DNA of 31,624 bases from an uncultured Oscillospiraceae bacterium (GCA_934636865.1 CAKUBI010000026.1:1-31624); one strand, 5' to 3'; shown: positions 1 to 8,289, counted from the stretch's first letter. Numbers and translations are program-made. Notes: generated from the letters alone by a model not told the origin.

Positions 1-6
1 AATGTC

Positions 7-144
7 TCATTCGGCTTTTTCAATGGAGTTTTCTTCCACCTGGCAAGGCGTTAGATTTTTCAGTGTGCGATGAGGCATTTGGGTGTTATAAGACTCAATA
101 TAGGAAGCGATACTTGCTTGAAATTTGCCAGAACGCATCTTTTC
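7..144 (-). pseudogene. IS3-family transposase, C-terminal remnant
   Basis: About 45 residues in the minus frame resemble the end of an IS3-type (rve integrase core) transposase. The recognisable part is the SYNTQMPHRTLKNLTPCQVEE stretch, corresponding to the family's YN..RPH..L...TP..... C-terminal signature. The stop is at 7-9. The frame continues upstream to 354, but beyond about 144 it runs through a terminator hairpin and loses all resemblance, so the rest of the transposase (DDE residues, HTH orfA) is missing. I read it as a decayed insertion-sequence end. No terminal inverted repeat or target duplication could be identified next to it. The 5' limit is approximate. Confidence 0.6.
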
Positions 145-158
145 TGTAAACACCCGAC

Positions 159-194
159 AAAAGCATCGAAAGCTTCGGCTTTCGATGCTTTTTT
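159..194. terminator. Hairpin terminator with TTCG tetraloop
   Basis: A 15-bp perfect stem (159-173 with 178-192) closed by a TTCG loop and followed on the plus strand by a T run. It has A/T tails on both sides, so it could act in either direction. It lies just beyond the transposase remnant. Confidence 0.75.
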
Positions 195-344
195 GTTGTA
201 AAGCGCCGGGCATGGAGGGAGAGTACCGCCGCTTCCGTCCGTATTGCAGCGCGGCAGGCTTGTATCTTGGGGCCGCGGCGGGCGGCACGATCCCAGAGAT
301 GAAAGACGGCAGACCGATATGACCGGATTTTTGTGCCGGAGGAT
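195..344. other. Non-coding spacer between two terminators
   Basis: I see no supported gene between the hairpins at 159-194 and 345-390. Short open frames here have no recognisable protein, no ribosome site and GC-rich low-complexity translations. The stretch looks like debris between the insertion-sequence remnant and the dehydratase operon. Confidence 0.5.
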
Positions 345-390
345 AAAAGAGCATCGGAGAGGAAGAAACTTCCTCTCCGATGCTCTTTTT
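345..390. terminator. Bidirectional terminator of the dehydratase operon
   Basis: A 21-bp perfect inverted repeat (345-365 with 369-389, loop aaa), A-rich on the left arm and T-rich on the right arm. It lies 37 bp beyond the stop of the leftward dehydratase beta gene, where the operon should end. Confidence 0.85.
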
Positions 391-426
391 GCCTGATAGG
401 AAAAGGGATCGGGTATGACAGTGATA

Positions 427-1554
427 TCAGAGCAGCTCGCAGAAGGTCTGCACGCGGGTGCGGATCTGCTCGAAGCTGGCGTTCTGCTGGTCGATCTCGA
501 TGCTGGCGCAGGGGATGCCCGCTGCGCGCAGGTCTTTTTCGAGCCACGGCTGGTCGTATTCCTCGGGGTCGCAGAACTTGACCATGCAGTTGATGACGCC
601 GTCCGCGCCGGCGCCGGCGCAGAGCTTTGCAAGCTCGCCGCCGCGCGGCTTGCCGAGCTCGTGGATCAGGCTGCACCCATAGCGCTCGTTCCACTGCAGG
701 GCAAGGCGCTTGAGTCCGCCGCCGCCCGTTTCGGGCGTGTCGGCGCGGAACTGCTGCGACTCCTGCACGAGATCGTCCGCCGCGACGGCGATGCCGTTGT
801 CGGCCAGAATGTCGAGCACCTGCTCCGGCTCGCACATGATGCCGGTGAGCACGACCTTTTTGCCGCTCCATTGACAGACGGGGAGCGCCTTCAGCCCGGC
901 GATGATGTCCTGCACGATGGCGGTGTGCTCGCTCTTTTCAAAGAAGAACGCGCTCTTGAAAACGGCGTGGCGCACCAGCGGTGTGATCACGTCAAGATGC
1001 TCCGCCGCGGCAGCGGCAAATTCGCGCATCGTGCGGTTGTGCTCGTTGTAGATGCGGATCGTTTCGCAGAGAGCGGCCTCGCTCATCATGCAGCCGGTGA
1101 GGGCGGCGAGCTGGAGCAGCACGCCCTCATACTCACTGATGAGATAGTCGGTGCTGGCGGGGCTTCTGCGGTTTTGCGGGTAGACGATGGCGATGGCGGG
1201 GATGGACTTCACGCCGAAGCGCCAGTTCTGCGTCATGCAGCGCAGCGTGTCGCAGATGGCGGGGATGATGACGGCGCTCATGCCTTCGTAGGCACCGTTC
1301 AGGCCGAACTCCATGTTCGCCTGCATGATCGAGCAGGCGAAGGCAGGCAGGTAGCTCTTGGCGCTTTTGAGCTCGGTGTGGCCGCCCCACATGCCCATCG
1401 GGATCATGCCGGAGGCATGGACCAGCTCCTCCGGCGCCCAGGGGGCAAAGCAGCCGACAACCTTTTTGCCCTGCGCGAGATAACGGTCCATCTGCGCGCG
1501 CGGATCGCGGCAGGCCGCCTGTAAGCGGGCGATGCTTTCCTGTAAATCAGCCAT
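427..1554 (-). CDS. 2-hydroxyacyl-CoA dehydratase, beta (D-type) subunit
   Basis: 375 aa, the usual length for the small subunit of the HgdB/FldC/HadC family. With the alpha subunit it removes water from an (R)-2-hydroxyacyl-CoA to give the 2,3-enoyl-CoA, using one-electron ketyl-radical chemistry and an iron-sulfur cluster. Family features visible are the N-terminal GKKVVGCFAPWAPEELVHASGMIP segment, the conserved-cysteine stretch FACSIMQANMEFG and the ICDTLRCMTQ segment. The ATG overlaps the alpha-subunit stop by 8 bp, so the two are probably translationally coupled. It is the last gene of the leftward operon and is followed by a terminator. Substrate cannot be read from the sequence: 2-hydroxyisocaproyl-, phenyllactoyl-, 2-hydroxyglutaryl- and lactoyl-CoA enzymes all share this fold. 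Confidence 0.9.
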   Translation of the reverse strand: MADLQESIARLQAACRDPRAQMDRYLAQGKKVVGCFAPWAPEELVHASGMIPMGMWGGHTELKSAKSYLPAFACSIMQANMEFGLNGAYEGMSAVIIPAICDTLRCMTQNWRFGVKSIPAIAIVYPQNRRSPASTDYLISEYEGVLLQLAALTGCMMSEAALCETIRIYNEHNRTMREFAAAAAEHLDVITPLVRHAVFKSAFFFEKSEHTAIVQDIIAGLKALPVCQWSGKKVVLTGIMCEPEQVLDILADNGIAVAADDLVQESQQFRADTPETGGGGLKRLALQWNERYGCSLIHELGKPRGGELAKLCAGAGADGVINCMVKFCDPEEYDQPWLEKDLRAAGIPCASIEIDQQNASFEQIRTRVQTFCELL

Positions 1555-2854
1555 TGCTCTTTGCCTCCTTGTTCTGCTTCATCACTTCGACAAGGCCCTG
1601 GATGCGCGTTTCGAATTGGGCCTCGCTGTAGTTGCGGTAGTCGGCCTGGTCGCCGTCGAATGAGGTAAACGGCACGCCCGCCATTTTGGACAGCTGCCGC
1701 TGCACCTCCATCATCTGACAGTCCATGACCTTGCAGCTGCGGTTGACGTGGTAGATCGTGCCCTCGCAGCCCATGCGCGTGAGCGCCTCATAGCGGCGCG
1801 AGAGCATGGTGCTGGCATTGTCGCCGTTGGTGGAGGCGAAGCAGTAGGCGCGCGCCATGCCGTCGAGGTCGTCGTACTGGATGGCCCAGGCCTTGCCGTA
1901 GCTGGAGGCAACCATGTTGATGCCGTACTGCTTGAGCGTGCGCAGGTTGTGGCTCAGGTACGGCCAGCAGGCGATGCCGTCCCACGAAACGCGGTACTCC
2001 TCCTTGGCGGGGAAGGTGGAGGTGCCCTCCTTGATGTGCTGCTCCATCTCGGCGTTGAGCTGCTCCATGATGGCGGTGGTGGATTCCTTGCCGCGGTTGC
2101 ACACCATGGCGGACATGTAGTTGAACAGCTCGAAGCCGCCGATGGGCGCGGGCTTGTGGTCCATCAGGTTGTTGGCGCGCTCCCAGAGGTAGCTGTTGCG
2201 CTGGGAGATCTCCATGACCTTTTTAAAGCGCTCGTCGTCCCAGGTCTTGCCGGTGAAGGCGCACAGGTCCCTGATGAGCTGGTCGATCTGCGCGCGCACA
2301 TAGCGTACGCGCGTTTCGGTGACGTAGTCCATGGGGTTATAGCAGGTGTCGATGAAAAATACGGGGATATCGAGCTGACGGGCGAGGTTTTCGTACCACT
2401 TGGTCAGCTGGTTGCAGATGTTGTTCGTCAGCAGAAGGAAGTCGGGCTTGACCATCTTGCCGCCGTCAGGCAGCTCCACGCTGCTCTCGCCGTTCAGAAC
2501 GGCGGTGTAGGCGAGGTTGAGCTTTGCATAGGCGCAGAGGTCGTTGGAATAGCCCATGGGGCCTTCGCACTCCTGCAGAAACGGGTCCGCCTGATGGCGC
2601 GCGGCGATGCCCGCCGTGTGGTTTTCGGGATAGAGAACGTTCAGCCCCAGCGTTTCGGCGATCTCCTGCGGGAAAATGGAGGCCGACCAGCCGACCTTTT
2701 CGCCGCGCTCCTTGGCGAGCCGTGCGTTTTCAAAAAGGGCGTTCGTCTGCTCGCCGATCATCAAAAGGGACTTTGCCTTGGGACGCTTGGGCTTTGCGGG
2801 TGCTGCGGCGGCCTGCGCCGGGGCAGCGGCAGTGGGATTCAGCGTGTCACTCAT
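1547..2854 (-). CDS. 2-hydroxyacyl-CoA dehydratase, alpha subunit
   Basis: 435 aa, matching the large subunit of the HgdA/FldB/HadB family. The N-terminus has an A/P/K-rich tail of about 28 residues before the conserved LLMIGEQTNALFENARLA start of the domain. The cysteine-containing segment ECEGPMGYSNDLCAYAKL (about residues 91-108) and a later C near CKVMDCQMME are candidate cluster ligands. It forms the heterodimer with the gene at 427-1554 and is activated by the ATPase at 2847-3644. It overlaps both neighbours by 8 bp (ATG inside the preceding stop region), giving a tightly coupled activator-alpha-beta unit as in the had and fld operons. The family assignment is firm; the substrate is open. 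Confidence 0.9.
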   Translation of the reverse strand: MSDTLNPTAAAPAQAAAAPAKPKRPKAKSLLMIGEQTNALFENARLAKERGEKVGWSASIFPQEIAETLGLNVLYPENHTAGIAARHQADPFLQECEGPMGYSNDLCAYAKLNLAYTAVLNGESSVELPDGGKMVKPDFLLLTNNICNQLTKWYENLARQLDIPVFFIDTCYNPMDYVTETRVRYVRAQIDQLIRDLCAFTGKTWDDERFKKVMEISQRNSYLWERANNLMDHKPAPIGGFELFNYMSAMVCNRGKESTTAIMEQLNAEMEQHIKEGTSTFPAKEEYRVSWDGIACWPYLSHNLRTLKQYGINMVASSYGKAWAIQYDDLDGMARAYCFASTNGDNASTMLSRRYEALTRMGCEGTIYHVNRSCKVMDCQMMEVQRQLSKMAGVPFTSFDGDQADYRNYSEAQFETRIQGLVEVMKQNKEAKSNG

Positions 2855-3644
2855 TGGACGATCCTTCTTTCTTCATTTGTTTTTCCCATGCAAACAGGGC
2901 GGCGCCGATCGCTCCGGCGGACTGGCACAGCGGGTGCACCTGAACGGGGCAGCCGATCTCACGCGCCATGGCGCTCACCACGCCCGTGTTCAGCGCCACG
3001 CCGCCGCTCATGGCCAGCGAGGTCGGATGACCGAGACGCAGCGCCATACCGGCCACGCGCTTGGCGACGGAATTGTGGATGCCGGCGGCGATGTTCGCCG
3101 CGCTGACGCCGGCGGAGAGCTGGGAGATGACCTCGCTCTCGGCAAAGACGGTGCAGGTGTTGGAGATCGCTGCGGGCCTGTCCGCCTGCGCGGACAGCGG
3201 ACCGAGCTCACCGATCGGGACGTTGAGCACCTTTGCCATCACCTCAAGAAAGCGGCCGGTCCCGGCGGCGCACTTGTCGTTCATCTGGAACGCCAGCAGC
3301 TGCCCCGTGTCCGAGAGCTGGAGTGCCTTGGCGTCCTGCCCGCCGATATCGATGATCGTGCGCACGCCGGGCAGCAGATAGTGAATGCCCTTGGCATGGC
3401 AGCTCAGCTCGCTGACCTGTGCGTCAGCCGGCGCACAGTTCATGCGGCCGTAGCCGGTCGCCACGGTGAAGGCGATCTCCTCCCGCACGATGCCCGCTTC
3501 GCGGAATGCCGCGTCCAGCGCCTGCTCCGGGCCGATCGTGCCGGTCCCGAGCGGAACGACCTGATGGGCGAGCAGCTCGCGCCCGTCGCGCAGAATCACC
3601 GCCTTGCTCGAGGTCGAGCCGATGTCGATGCCTAATGTGTACAT
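2847..3644 (-). CDS. 2-hydroxyacyl-CoA dehydratase activator (ATPase, ASKHA fold)
   Basis: 265 aa, of the BadF/BadG/BcrA/HgdC family. The homodimer carries one [4Fe-4S] cluster and injects an electron into the dehydratase on ATP hydrolysis (an 'archerase'). Visible motifs are the ASKHA phosphate loop GIDIGSTSSKAVIL (5-18), a second phosphate motif DIGGQDAKAL (99-108), and the two cluster cysteines in NDKCAAGTGRF (C125) and NTCTVFAESE (C164), spaced 39 residues apart as in HgdC. I chose the ATG at 3644 because a GGAGGTG site lies at good distance and the protein then begins at the conserved domain. The longer open frame upstream to 3848 is arginine/proline-rich nonsense overlapping the CoA-transferase. 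The gene lies 25 bp after the CoA-transferase and overlaps the alpha gene by 8 bp. Confidence 0.92.
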   Translation of the reverse strand: MYTLGIDIGSTSSKAVILRDGRELLAHQVVPLGTGTIGPEQALDAAFREAGIVREEIAFTVATGYGRMNCAPADAQVSELSCHAKGIHYLLPGVRTIIDIGGQDAKALQLSDTGQLLAFQMNDKCAAGTGRFLEVMAKVLNVPIGELGPLSAQADRPAAISNTCTVFAESEVISQLSAGVSAANIAAGIHNSVAKRVAGMALRLGHPTSLAMSGGVALNTGVVSAMAREIGCPVQVHPLCQSAGAIGAALFAWEKQMKKEGSSNE

Positions 3645-3669
3645 CTCAATGCACCTCCATACCGGGCGG

Positions 3670-4872
3670 TCACATGACCTCCTTCGCCTCGTACATGGCC
3701 TTGATCTCATCCTCGCTGTAGCCCAGGTCGGCAAGCACCTCGGCGGTGTTGCAGCCGATGCTGCCGGAGGGCTTACAGGGGATGTTGGCCGGATCGACGG
3801 AGGCAAAGTGGACGGGGCCGTTGGAAAAGACGGTCTTGGTGCCGTCATCGTATTCGTGGAAGTAGGTGTAGTGGTTGGCCTGCGCCTGCGGATCGTAGGG
3901 CACGTCCTTGAAGTGGCGCAGCACCTCGTGCGGCATGTCGTGCGCTTCGAACAGCTCGTGCCAGTAGGAGACGGGCTTTTTGCTGAAGATCTCGTCGAAG
4001 ATCTTCGTCAGCTCTGTGCGGTTGGCGTAATAGGCCGTGCTCGTGGAATACTTGGGGTCCTGCGCGATCTCGGGCACACCGATGATCTCGCACAGCTCGG
4101 GAAAGCGGCGGTAGTCGATGCAGGCAAGGTAGAACCACTCGCCGTCAGAGCCCTGATAGGTGTTGCTGCCGGCGTGTCCGCAGTCGTAGCGCGTGCGCGG
4201 CAGGACGCGGCCGTTGAAGCCGTTGAGAATGCCGGTGCAGAGGATGAAGATCGCGGACTGTAGGAGCGAAACGTCCACCTTGTCGCCCTGACCGGTGACG
4301 GAGCGGCGGTAGAGCGCGGCGGCGATGCCGCCGGAGAGTGCAACGGCGACGCTGTGGTCGCCCACGCCGCCGATGGGGACGAGCGGTCCCGCGCCTGCGG
4401 GCGGGAGGTCGGCCATCATGCCGCTGCGGGAGAAAAAGGCGGTGTAGTCGTAGCCGGGACGGTCCTTGTCAGGCCCCTCGGAGCCGTAGCCGAGGACGCT
4501 TGCGTGGATCAGGCGGGGAAAGCGGTCCTTGAGCTGCTCATAGGTCATGCCCATGCCCTCGAGCGCCTGCACACGGAAGTTCGTGACGAACACGTCCGCG
4601 GTGGAGAGCAGCTTCATCATCGCCTCGTGTCCGGCGGGCGTGCGCATGTTGAGCGAGACAAAGCGCTTGTTGATGTTCTGCTGGTCGAAGTTCGGGTTCG
4701 CACTTTCCGTGCAGGGCGAGAGCGTCGTGCCCGCCTGCTTGCGCCACGCGTCGCCGTTGAAGGTCTCGACCTTGATAACGTCCGCGCCCCACTCGGCGAG
4801 AATGCGGGCGGTCATCGGTCCTGCAAGCATGGTGGACATCTCCACGACCTTAATGCCTTCCAAAGGTTTCAT
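3670..4872 (-). CDS. Family III (CaiB/BaiF) CoA-transferase
   Basis: 400 aa, typical length for family III transferases (Frc, CaiB, FldA, HadA). The start of the fold, LEGIKVVEMSTMLAGPMTARILAEWGADVIKVE, is unmistakable. The Asp of RPGYDYTAFF (about D142) aligns with the family's catalytic aspartate that forms the acyl anhydride/CoA thioester. It would move CoA onto the 2-hydroxy acid, or between product and substrate acids, before dehydration; its place just upstream of activator and dehydratase copies fldAIBC/hadAIBC. Start choice: AAGGAGG ends 8 bp before the ATG at 4872. The in-frame ATG at 4878 sits only 2 bp after that site and is less likely. It lies 55 bp downstream of the crotonase stop. 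Confidence 0.9.
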   Translation of the reverse strand: MKPLEGIKVVEMSTMLAGPMTARILAEWGADVIKVETFNGDAWRKQAGTTLSPCTESANPNFDQQNINKRFVSLNMRTPAGHEAMMKLLSTADVFVTNFRVQALEGMGMTYEQLKDRFPRLIHASVLGYGSEGPDKDRPGYDYTAFFSRSGMMADLPPAGAGPLVPIGGVGDHSVAVALSGGIAAALYRRSVTGQGDKVDVSLLQSAIFILCTGILNGFNGRVLPRTRYDCGHAGSNTYQGSDGEWFYLACIDYRRFPELCEIIGVPEIAQDPKYSTSTAYYANRTELTKIFDEIFSKKPVSYWHELFEAHDMPHEVLRHFKDVPYDPQAQANHYTYFHEYDDGTKTVFSNGPVHFASVDPANIPCKPSGSIGCNTAEVLADLGYSEDEIKAMYEAKEVM

Positions 4873-4927
4873 TGTCATATCCTCCTTAGATGTATGTGAT
4901 CTGTGTGTTTCTTCTTTATATTGCGTC

Positions 4928-5710
4928 TCAGCAGCCCTTGAACTGCGCGGGGCGCTTTTCAAGGAACGCCGCCGTGCCTTCCTTGCGGTCGCCGGTGCTG
5001 AAGGCAATGGTCTGCGCCAGACGCTCAATCGTCAGCGCCGTGTTCATATCGGTCTCGAAGCCGTGGTTGATGCAGAGCTTTGCCATGCGCACGGCGACGG
5101 GGCCTTTTTTCATGATCTGCGCCGCCATATCCGCGGCGGCGGCCATCAGCTCCTCGCGCGTGTCGCCGGTCACCTGGTTGACAAGGCCGATCTCCTTCGC
5201 CTCCGCGGCGGTGATGATGCGCCCGGTGTAGATCAGCTCCTTCGCCTTGCCGATGCCGACGATGCGGGGCAGGCGCTGCGTGCCGCCCGCGCCGGGCATG
5301 ATGCCGAGCCCGACCTCGGGCTGGCCGAACTTCGAGCGTGCGGTCGCGATGCGGATATCGCAGGCCATAGCCAGCTCGCAGCCGCCGCCGAGGGCGTAGC
5401 CGTTGATCGCGCAGATCACGGGCCTGTCCGTGTCCTCCAGCGCCTTGAGTGAGACGGAGGCGGTCGCCTCCAGCATCTTGAGATAGTCGCGGTCGTGGAT
5501 CTCCTGAATGTCGGCGCCGCTTGCGAGCGCCTTGTCTCCCGCGCCGCTGATGATGATGACGCGCACGGCGTCGTCTCTCTGCGCAAGCTCCGCGGCGGTG
5601 CGGATATCCCGCCACATTTCGGGGCTGAGCGCGTTGCGCACCTCGGGACGGTTCAGCGTGAGATAGAGGACGCCGTCTTTTACTTCATACAATATGTTCT
5701 CAAATTCCAT
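4928..5710 (-). CDS. Enoyl-CoA hydratase (crotonase)
   Basis: 260 aa, the standard length for a single-domain crotonase. It hydrates 2,3-enoyl-CoA to 3-hydroxyacyl-CoA. The oxyanion-hole segments ALASGADI and NGYALGGGCELAMACDIRIA are present. The two catalytic glutamates are E112 (GGGCE) and E132 (FGQPEVGLGIMPGAGG), 20 residues apart as in the rat mitochondrial enzyme (E144/E164). The ATG at 5710 has GGAAAGGGG 8 bp upstream; the longer open frame to 5941 runs through the promoter region and is rejected. First gene of the leftward operon, with the sigma-54 promoter at 5775-5791. Its location beside a dehydratase that makes enoyl-CoA indicates that the enoyl product is hydrated rather than only reduced. 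Confidence 0.93.
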   Translation of the reverse strand: MEFENILYEVKDGVLYLTLNRPEVRNALSPEMWRDIRTAAELAQRDDAVRVIIISGAGDKALASGADIQEIHDRDYLKMLEATASVSLKALEDTDRPVICAINGYALGGGCELAMACDIRIATARSKFGQPEVGLGIMPGAGGTQRLPRIVGIGKAKELIYTGRIITAAEAKEIGLVNQVTGDTREELMAAAADMAAQIMKKGPVAVRMAKLCINHGFETDMNTALTIERLAQTIAFSTGDRKEGTAAFLEKRPAQFKGC

Positions 5711-5774
5711 GGTAGAGACCCCTTTCCTGATTCCATGCCATGCGCCGGGCGCACGGACCTTTGCCAGAGTACAA

Positions 5775-5791
5775 AGCAAGAAGCGTGCCAT
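5775..5791 (-). promoter_or_regulatory. Sigma-54 (-24/-12) promoter, leftward operon
   Basis: On the minus strand the sequence reads ATGGCACGCTTCTTGCT, against the consensus YTGGCACGRNNNTTGCW. The invariant GG and GC are exactly 10 bp apart. The predicted start is near 5764, giving a leader of about 54 nt to the crotonase ATG. No good -35/-10 pair competes with it. A sigma-54-dependent activator gene lies in the same cluster (10976-12412). Confidence 0.85.
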
Positions 5792-5898
5792 GCGGGGAAA
5801 AAGATCCCAACAAATATGCGAAAAACCCGAAGTATTCGCTTTTTCGCGGGCTGCGGCGCGGTGAGCGGGCGGACGCAGAAGAGAAAATGTGCAGAAAA

Positions 5899-5960
5899 AA
5901 GTGAAATGACCCGCCGGATTTGTGCAAAAAGTGAAGCACAAGTCGGCGGGTCGTTCACTT
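5899..5960. promoter_or_regulatory. Nested dyad, candidate enhancer (UAS) for the sigma-54 activator
   Basis: The outer arms 5899-5916 and 5944-5960 are inverted copies apart from a one-base difference in length and one substitution (AAGTGAA..GACCCGCCG). Nested inside is TTGTGC-N10-GCACAA (5920-5941). AGTGAA/TTCACT half-sites recur at 5900, 5930, 5954 and 5965. The centre lies about 166 bp upstream of the leftward start and 198 bp upstream of the rightward start, which suits an enhancer serving both sigma-54 promoters. Confidence 0.65.
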
Positions 5961-6100
5961 TCAGTTCACTCCACCGCGCTGCCATGGAAGGCCAAGGACG
6001 CAGAGAGACGATGCCTGAAAAATTTTTGCGCGGCGAAAAAGCGAGAAACGGCGGCAAAAAACGCGAAGGCGAAAAAATAAATCGCTGCGTGCCGCCGGTG

Positions 6101-6117
6101 TTGGTACGGTAATTGCT
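6101..6117 (+). promoter_or_regulatory. Sigma-54 (-24/-12) promoter, rightward operon
   Basis: TTGGTACGGTAATTGCT differs from the consensus YTGGCACGRNNNTTGCW at one position, with GG (6103-6104) and GC (6115-6116) exactly 10 bp apart. The predicted start is near 6128, giving a leader of about 44 nt to the thiolase ATG. Confidence 0.83.
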
Positions 6118-6171
6118 TTTATCAGGGCAAGCGACAAAAATCGCCCGATCTCAAAAGGGGGAATATGAACT

Positions 6172-7359
6172 ATGGAAACTGTTTACATCGTGGGCGCGGT
6201 CCGCACGGCCATCGGCAAGTACGGCGGCTCACTGAAAAGCGTGCCCGCGCATCAGCTCGGCGCGCTGGTGATCCGCGAAGCGCTTGTCCGCGCGGGCGTG
6301 GACGGCGCACTGGTCGATGAGGTCATCCTCGGCGAGGTGCGCCAGAGCACCGAGGCTTCCAACATCGCGCGCTGCGCCGCGCTCGAGGCGGGCCTGCCCG
6401 AGACGGTCCCCGGCTTCACCGTGAACCGCCTGTGCGCGTCCGCCATGCAGGCGGCGTTCTCCGGCTGTCAGGAGATCTGGTGCGGTCAGGCGGACACGAT
6501 CGTCGCCGGCGGCACAGAGAATATGAGCCGCGCGCCGATCTACCTGCGCGGCAGCCGCTGGGGCGGCAATAAGAATACGCTCGTCGATTCCAACATCGAG
6601 GCCGGCAGCACCGCCGCGCCCGCGTCGATCTACGGCACGGAGCTGAGCATGACGCGCACGGCGGAAAACGTGGCCGAGCGCTTCGGCATCACGCGCGAGA
6701 TGCAGGACGCCTTCGCTGTGGAGAGCCAGCGCCGCGCGCTGGCTGCTATTGAAGCAGGATACTTCAAAAAGGAGATCGTCCCCGTCGAGGTCACGGAAAA
6801 GAAAAAGTCCTTCACCTTTGATACGGACGAGTTCCCGCGGCCCGGCACCACGATGGAGGTGCTCGCCAAACTCAAGTCCATCGTCAAGCCGGGCGGCACG
6901 GTGACGGCGGGCAACTCCTGCGGCCTGAACGACGGCGCCGCCGCGCTGGTGCTGATGTCGGAAAAGAAGGTGAAGGAGACCGGCGTGAAGCCGCTCGCAC
7001 GCATTGCGGATATCACCACCGCTGCGCTCGACCCCGCCATCATGGGCTACGGCCCCGTGTATGCCACGCGCAGGATCCTGGACCGCACGGGCATGAAGCT
7101 CGGCGACATCGACCTTGTCGAGCTGAACGAGGCGTTTGCCTCCCAGTCCGTCGCCTGCATCCGCGACCTGGGTCTTGACCCGGAGAAGGTCAACATCAAC
7201 GGCGGCGCGATCGCGCTGGGCCATCCGCTCGGCTGCACCGGCGCGCGCCTGATCGTCACGCTGCTGCACAATCTGGAGCGCACCGGCGGCCGTTACGGCC
7301 TTGCCACGCTCTGCATCGGCGGCGGACAGTCGATGGCGGCGATCATTGAAAAGCTGTAA
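6172..7359 (+). CDS. Acetyl-CoA C-acyltransferase (thiolase)
   Basis: 395 aa, the normal length for a thiolase II homotetramer subunit. In the degradative direction it cleaves 3-ketoacyl-CoA with CoA to acetyl-CoA and a shortened acyl-CoA; in reverse it condenses two acetyl-CoA. The catalytic residues are all present: acyl-accepting C88 ([11 protein letters not shown]), H351 ([16 protein letters not shown]) and C381 ([11 protein letters not shown]). The more usual CGSG after the nucleophile is CASA here, a substitution seen in the wider family. The ATG is preceded by AAAAGGGGG. First gene of the rightward arm, 36 bp before the dehydrogenase. Its pairing with a dehydratase/crotonase arm suggests degradation, but short-chain biosynthesis (acetoacetyl-CoA) cannot be excluded. 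Confidence 0.94.
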   Translation: METVYIVGAVRTAIGKYGGSLKSVPAHQLGALVIREALVRAGVDGALVDEVILGEVRQSTEASNIARCAALEAGLPETVPGFTVNRLCASAMQAAFSGCQEIWCGQADTIVAGGTENMSRAPIYLRGSRWGGNKNTLVDSNIEAGSTAAPASIYGTELSMTRTAENVAERFGITREMQDAFAVESQRRALAAIEAGYFKKEIVPVEVTEKKKSFTFDTDEFPRPGTTMEVLAKLKSIVKPGGTVTAGNSCGLNDGAAALVLMSEKKVKETGVKPLARIADITTAALDPAIMGYGPVYATRRILDRTGMKLGDIDLVELNEAFASQSVACIRDLGLDPEKVNINGGAIALGHPLGCTGARLIVTLLHNLERTGGRYGLATLCIGGGQSMAAIIEKL

Positions 7360-7395
7360 ATCAAAATAATCAAATAAAGAAAGCGGGGATCAATC

Positions 7396-8289
7396 ATGAA
7401 AATCGAAGAGATCAAAACCGTCGTCGTGGTCGGCGCGGGCACCATGGGCCGTCAGATCGCCATGAACACTGCGCTCAACGGCCGCAGGCACGGCTACAGG
7501 GTCATCAACTGCGACTCGTTTGAAAAGGCCGTGGAGAGCGCCGAGGGCTGGGCGAAGGACTACCTTGCGGGCCGCGTGGCCAAGGGCCGCATCACCGAGG
7601 AGGAGCGCGCGCAGGTCGCGGCGAGCCTGAGCTTTACGAGCGACGTGGACGCTGCCGCCGCGCAGGCCGACATCGTCATCGAGGCGATCATCGAAAACCT
7701 TGACGCCAAGCGCGCCCTTTTCGAAAAGCTCGGCAAGCTCTGCAAGAGCGATACCATCCTTGCCACCAACAGCTCCAATATCGTCAGCTCCAAGCTTGCC
7801 GGCGTGACCGCGCATCCCGAGCGCCTGCTGAACATCCACTATTTCAATCCCGCGCTTGTGATGCAGCTGACCGAGATCGTCCGCGGCCCGCACACTGCCG
7901 AGGAGACGATCGAAACGGCAAAGGCCTTCGCCGAGAGCACCGGCAAGTCCCCCATCGTCATCAACAAGGAGATCGCGGGCTTTGTCGCAAACCGCATCAA
8001 CGCCGCCGTCACGCGCGAGGCCTGCCTGCTGCTGGAAAAGGGCATCGCCTCCGTTGAGGATATCGATACCGCCTGCGAAAAGGGCCTCGGCTACCCGATG
8101 GGCCCCTTCCGTCTGATGGACCTGACCGGCCTTGACGTCAACTACTATGTCCGCCGCGACCGCTATGAGGAAAGCGGCGACCCCAACGACATGCCGAGCT
8201 TCGCCGTGATCGACAAGGTCATTAAGGGCGAATACGGCAGAAAGACCGGCAAGGGCTGGTACGACTACAGCGGCGAGACGAAAAAATAA
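7396..8289 (+). CDS. 3-hydroxyacyl-CoA dehydrogenase
   Basis: 297 aa. It oxidises (S)-3-hydroxyacyl-CoA to 3-ketoacyl-CoA with NAD+. The Rossmann motif is VVVGAGTMGRQIA (10-22). The catalytic dyad is H148 (NIHYFNPALVM) and E160 (QLTEIV), with the usual 12-residue spacing; S127 and N128 in TNSSNI and the C-terminal GYPMGPFRLMDLTGLD domain are also typical. It lacks a fused hydratase domain, so it is the stand-alone Hbd/PaaH type; the hydratase is the crotonase of the leftward arm. The neighbouring thiolase would take its product. A short extra segment (NGRRHGYR) after the first helix makes the NAD domain slightly longer than in clostridial Hbd. Confidence 0.93.
   Translation: MKIEEIKTVVVVGAGTMGRQIAMNTALNGRRHGYRVINCDSFEKAVESAEGWAKDYLAGRVAKGRITEEERAQVAASLSFTSDVDAAAAQADIVIEAIIENLDAKRALFEKLGKLCKSDTILATNSSNIVSSKLAGVTAHPERLLNIHYFNPALVMQLTEIVRGPHTAEETIETAKAFAESTGKSPIVINKEIAGFVANRINAAVTREACLLLEKGIASVEDIDTACEKGLGYPMGPFRLMDLTGLDVNYYVRRDRYEESGDPNDMPSFAVIDKVIKGEYGRKTGKGWYDYSGETKK

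Larger units (their letters stand above)
5711..6171. other. Divergent regulatory region of the 2-hydroxyacid/beta-oxidation divergon
   Basis: 461 bp with no supported gene. It holds two sigma-54 promoters pointing outwards (5775-5791 minus, 6101-6117 plus), a 62-bp nested dyad (5899-5960), and several GCGAAAAA-type A-tracts (5818-5825, 6033-6040, 6069-6076; reverse copy 5840-5847) that could help bend the DNA between activator and polymerase. The 8-bp repeat at 5818-5825 forms an inverted pair with 5840-5847. Coding-like frames across it give lysine/arginine-rich translations without homology. Confidence 0.75.

Noticed and set aside
345..390. 21-bp inverted repeat considered as an insertion-sequence terminal repeat or attachment site
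   Set aside because: A/T tails and position directly after the operon stop fit a terminator, and no second copy was seen in the window.
415..1524. Long plus-strand open frame opposite the dehydratase beta gene
   Set aside because: It is a mirror of a real high-GC gene; its translation is A/G/D/H/R/L-rich without a family pattern, and the opposite strand has clear dehydratase motifs.
1748..3106. 452-codon plus-strand frame across the dehydratase alpha and activator genes
   Set aside because: It crosses two well-supported genes on the other strand, ends in arginine-rich nonsense and has no ribosome site.
5680..6112. Short frames inside the divergent regulatory region as possible small genes
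   Set aside because: They overlap the promoters and dyad, start without ribosome sites and have no recognisable sequence.
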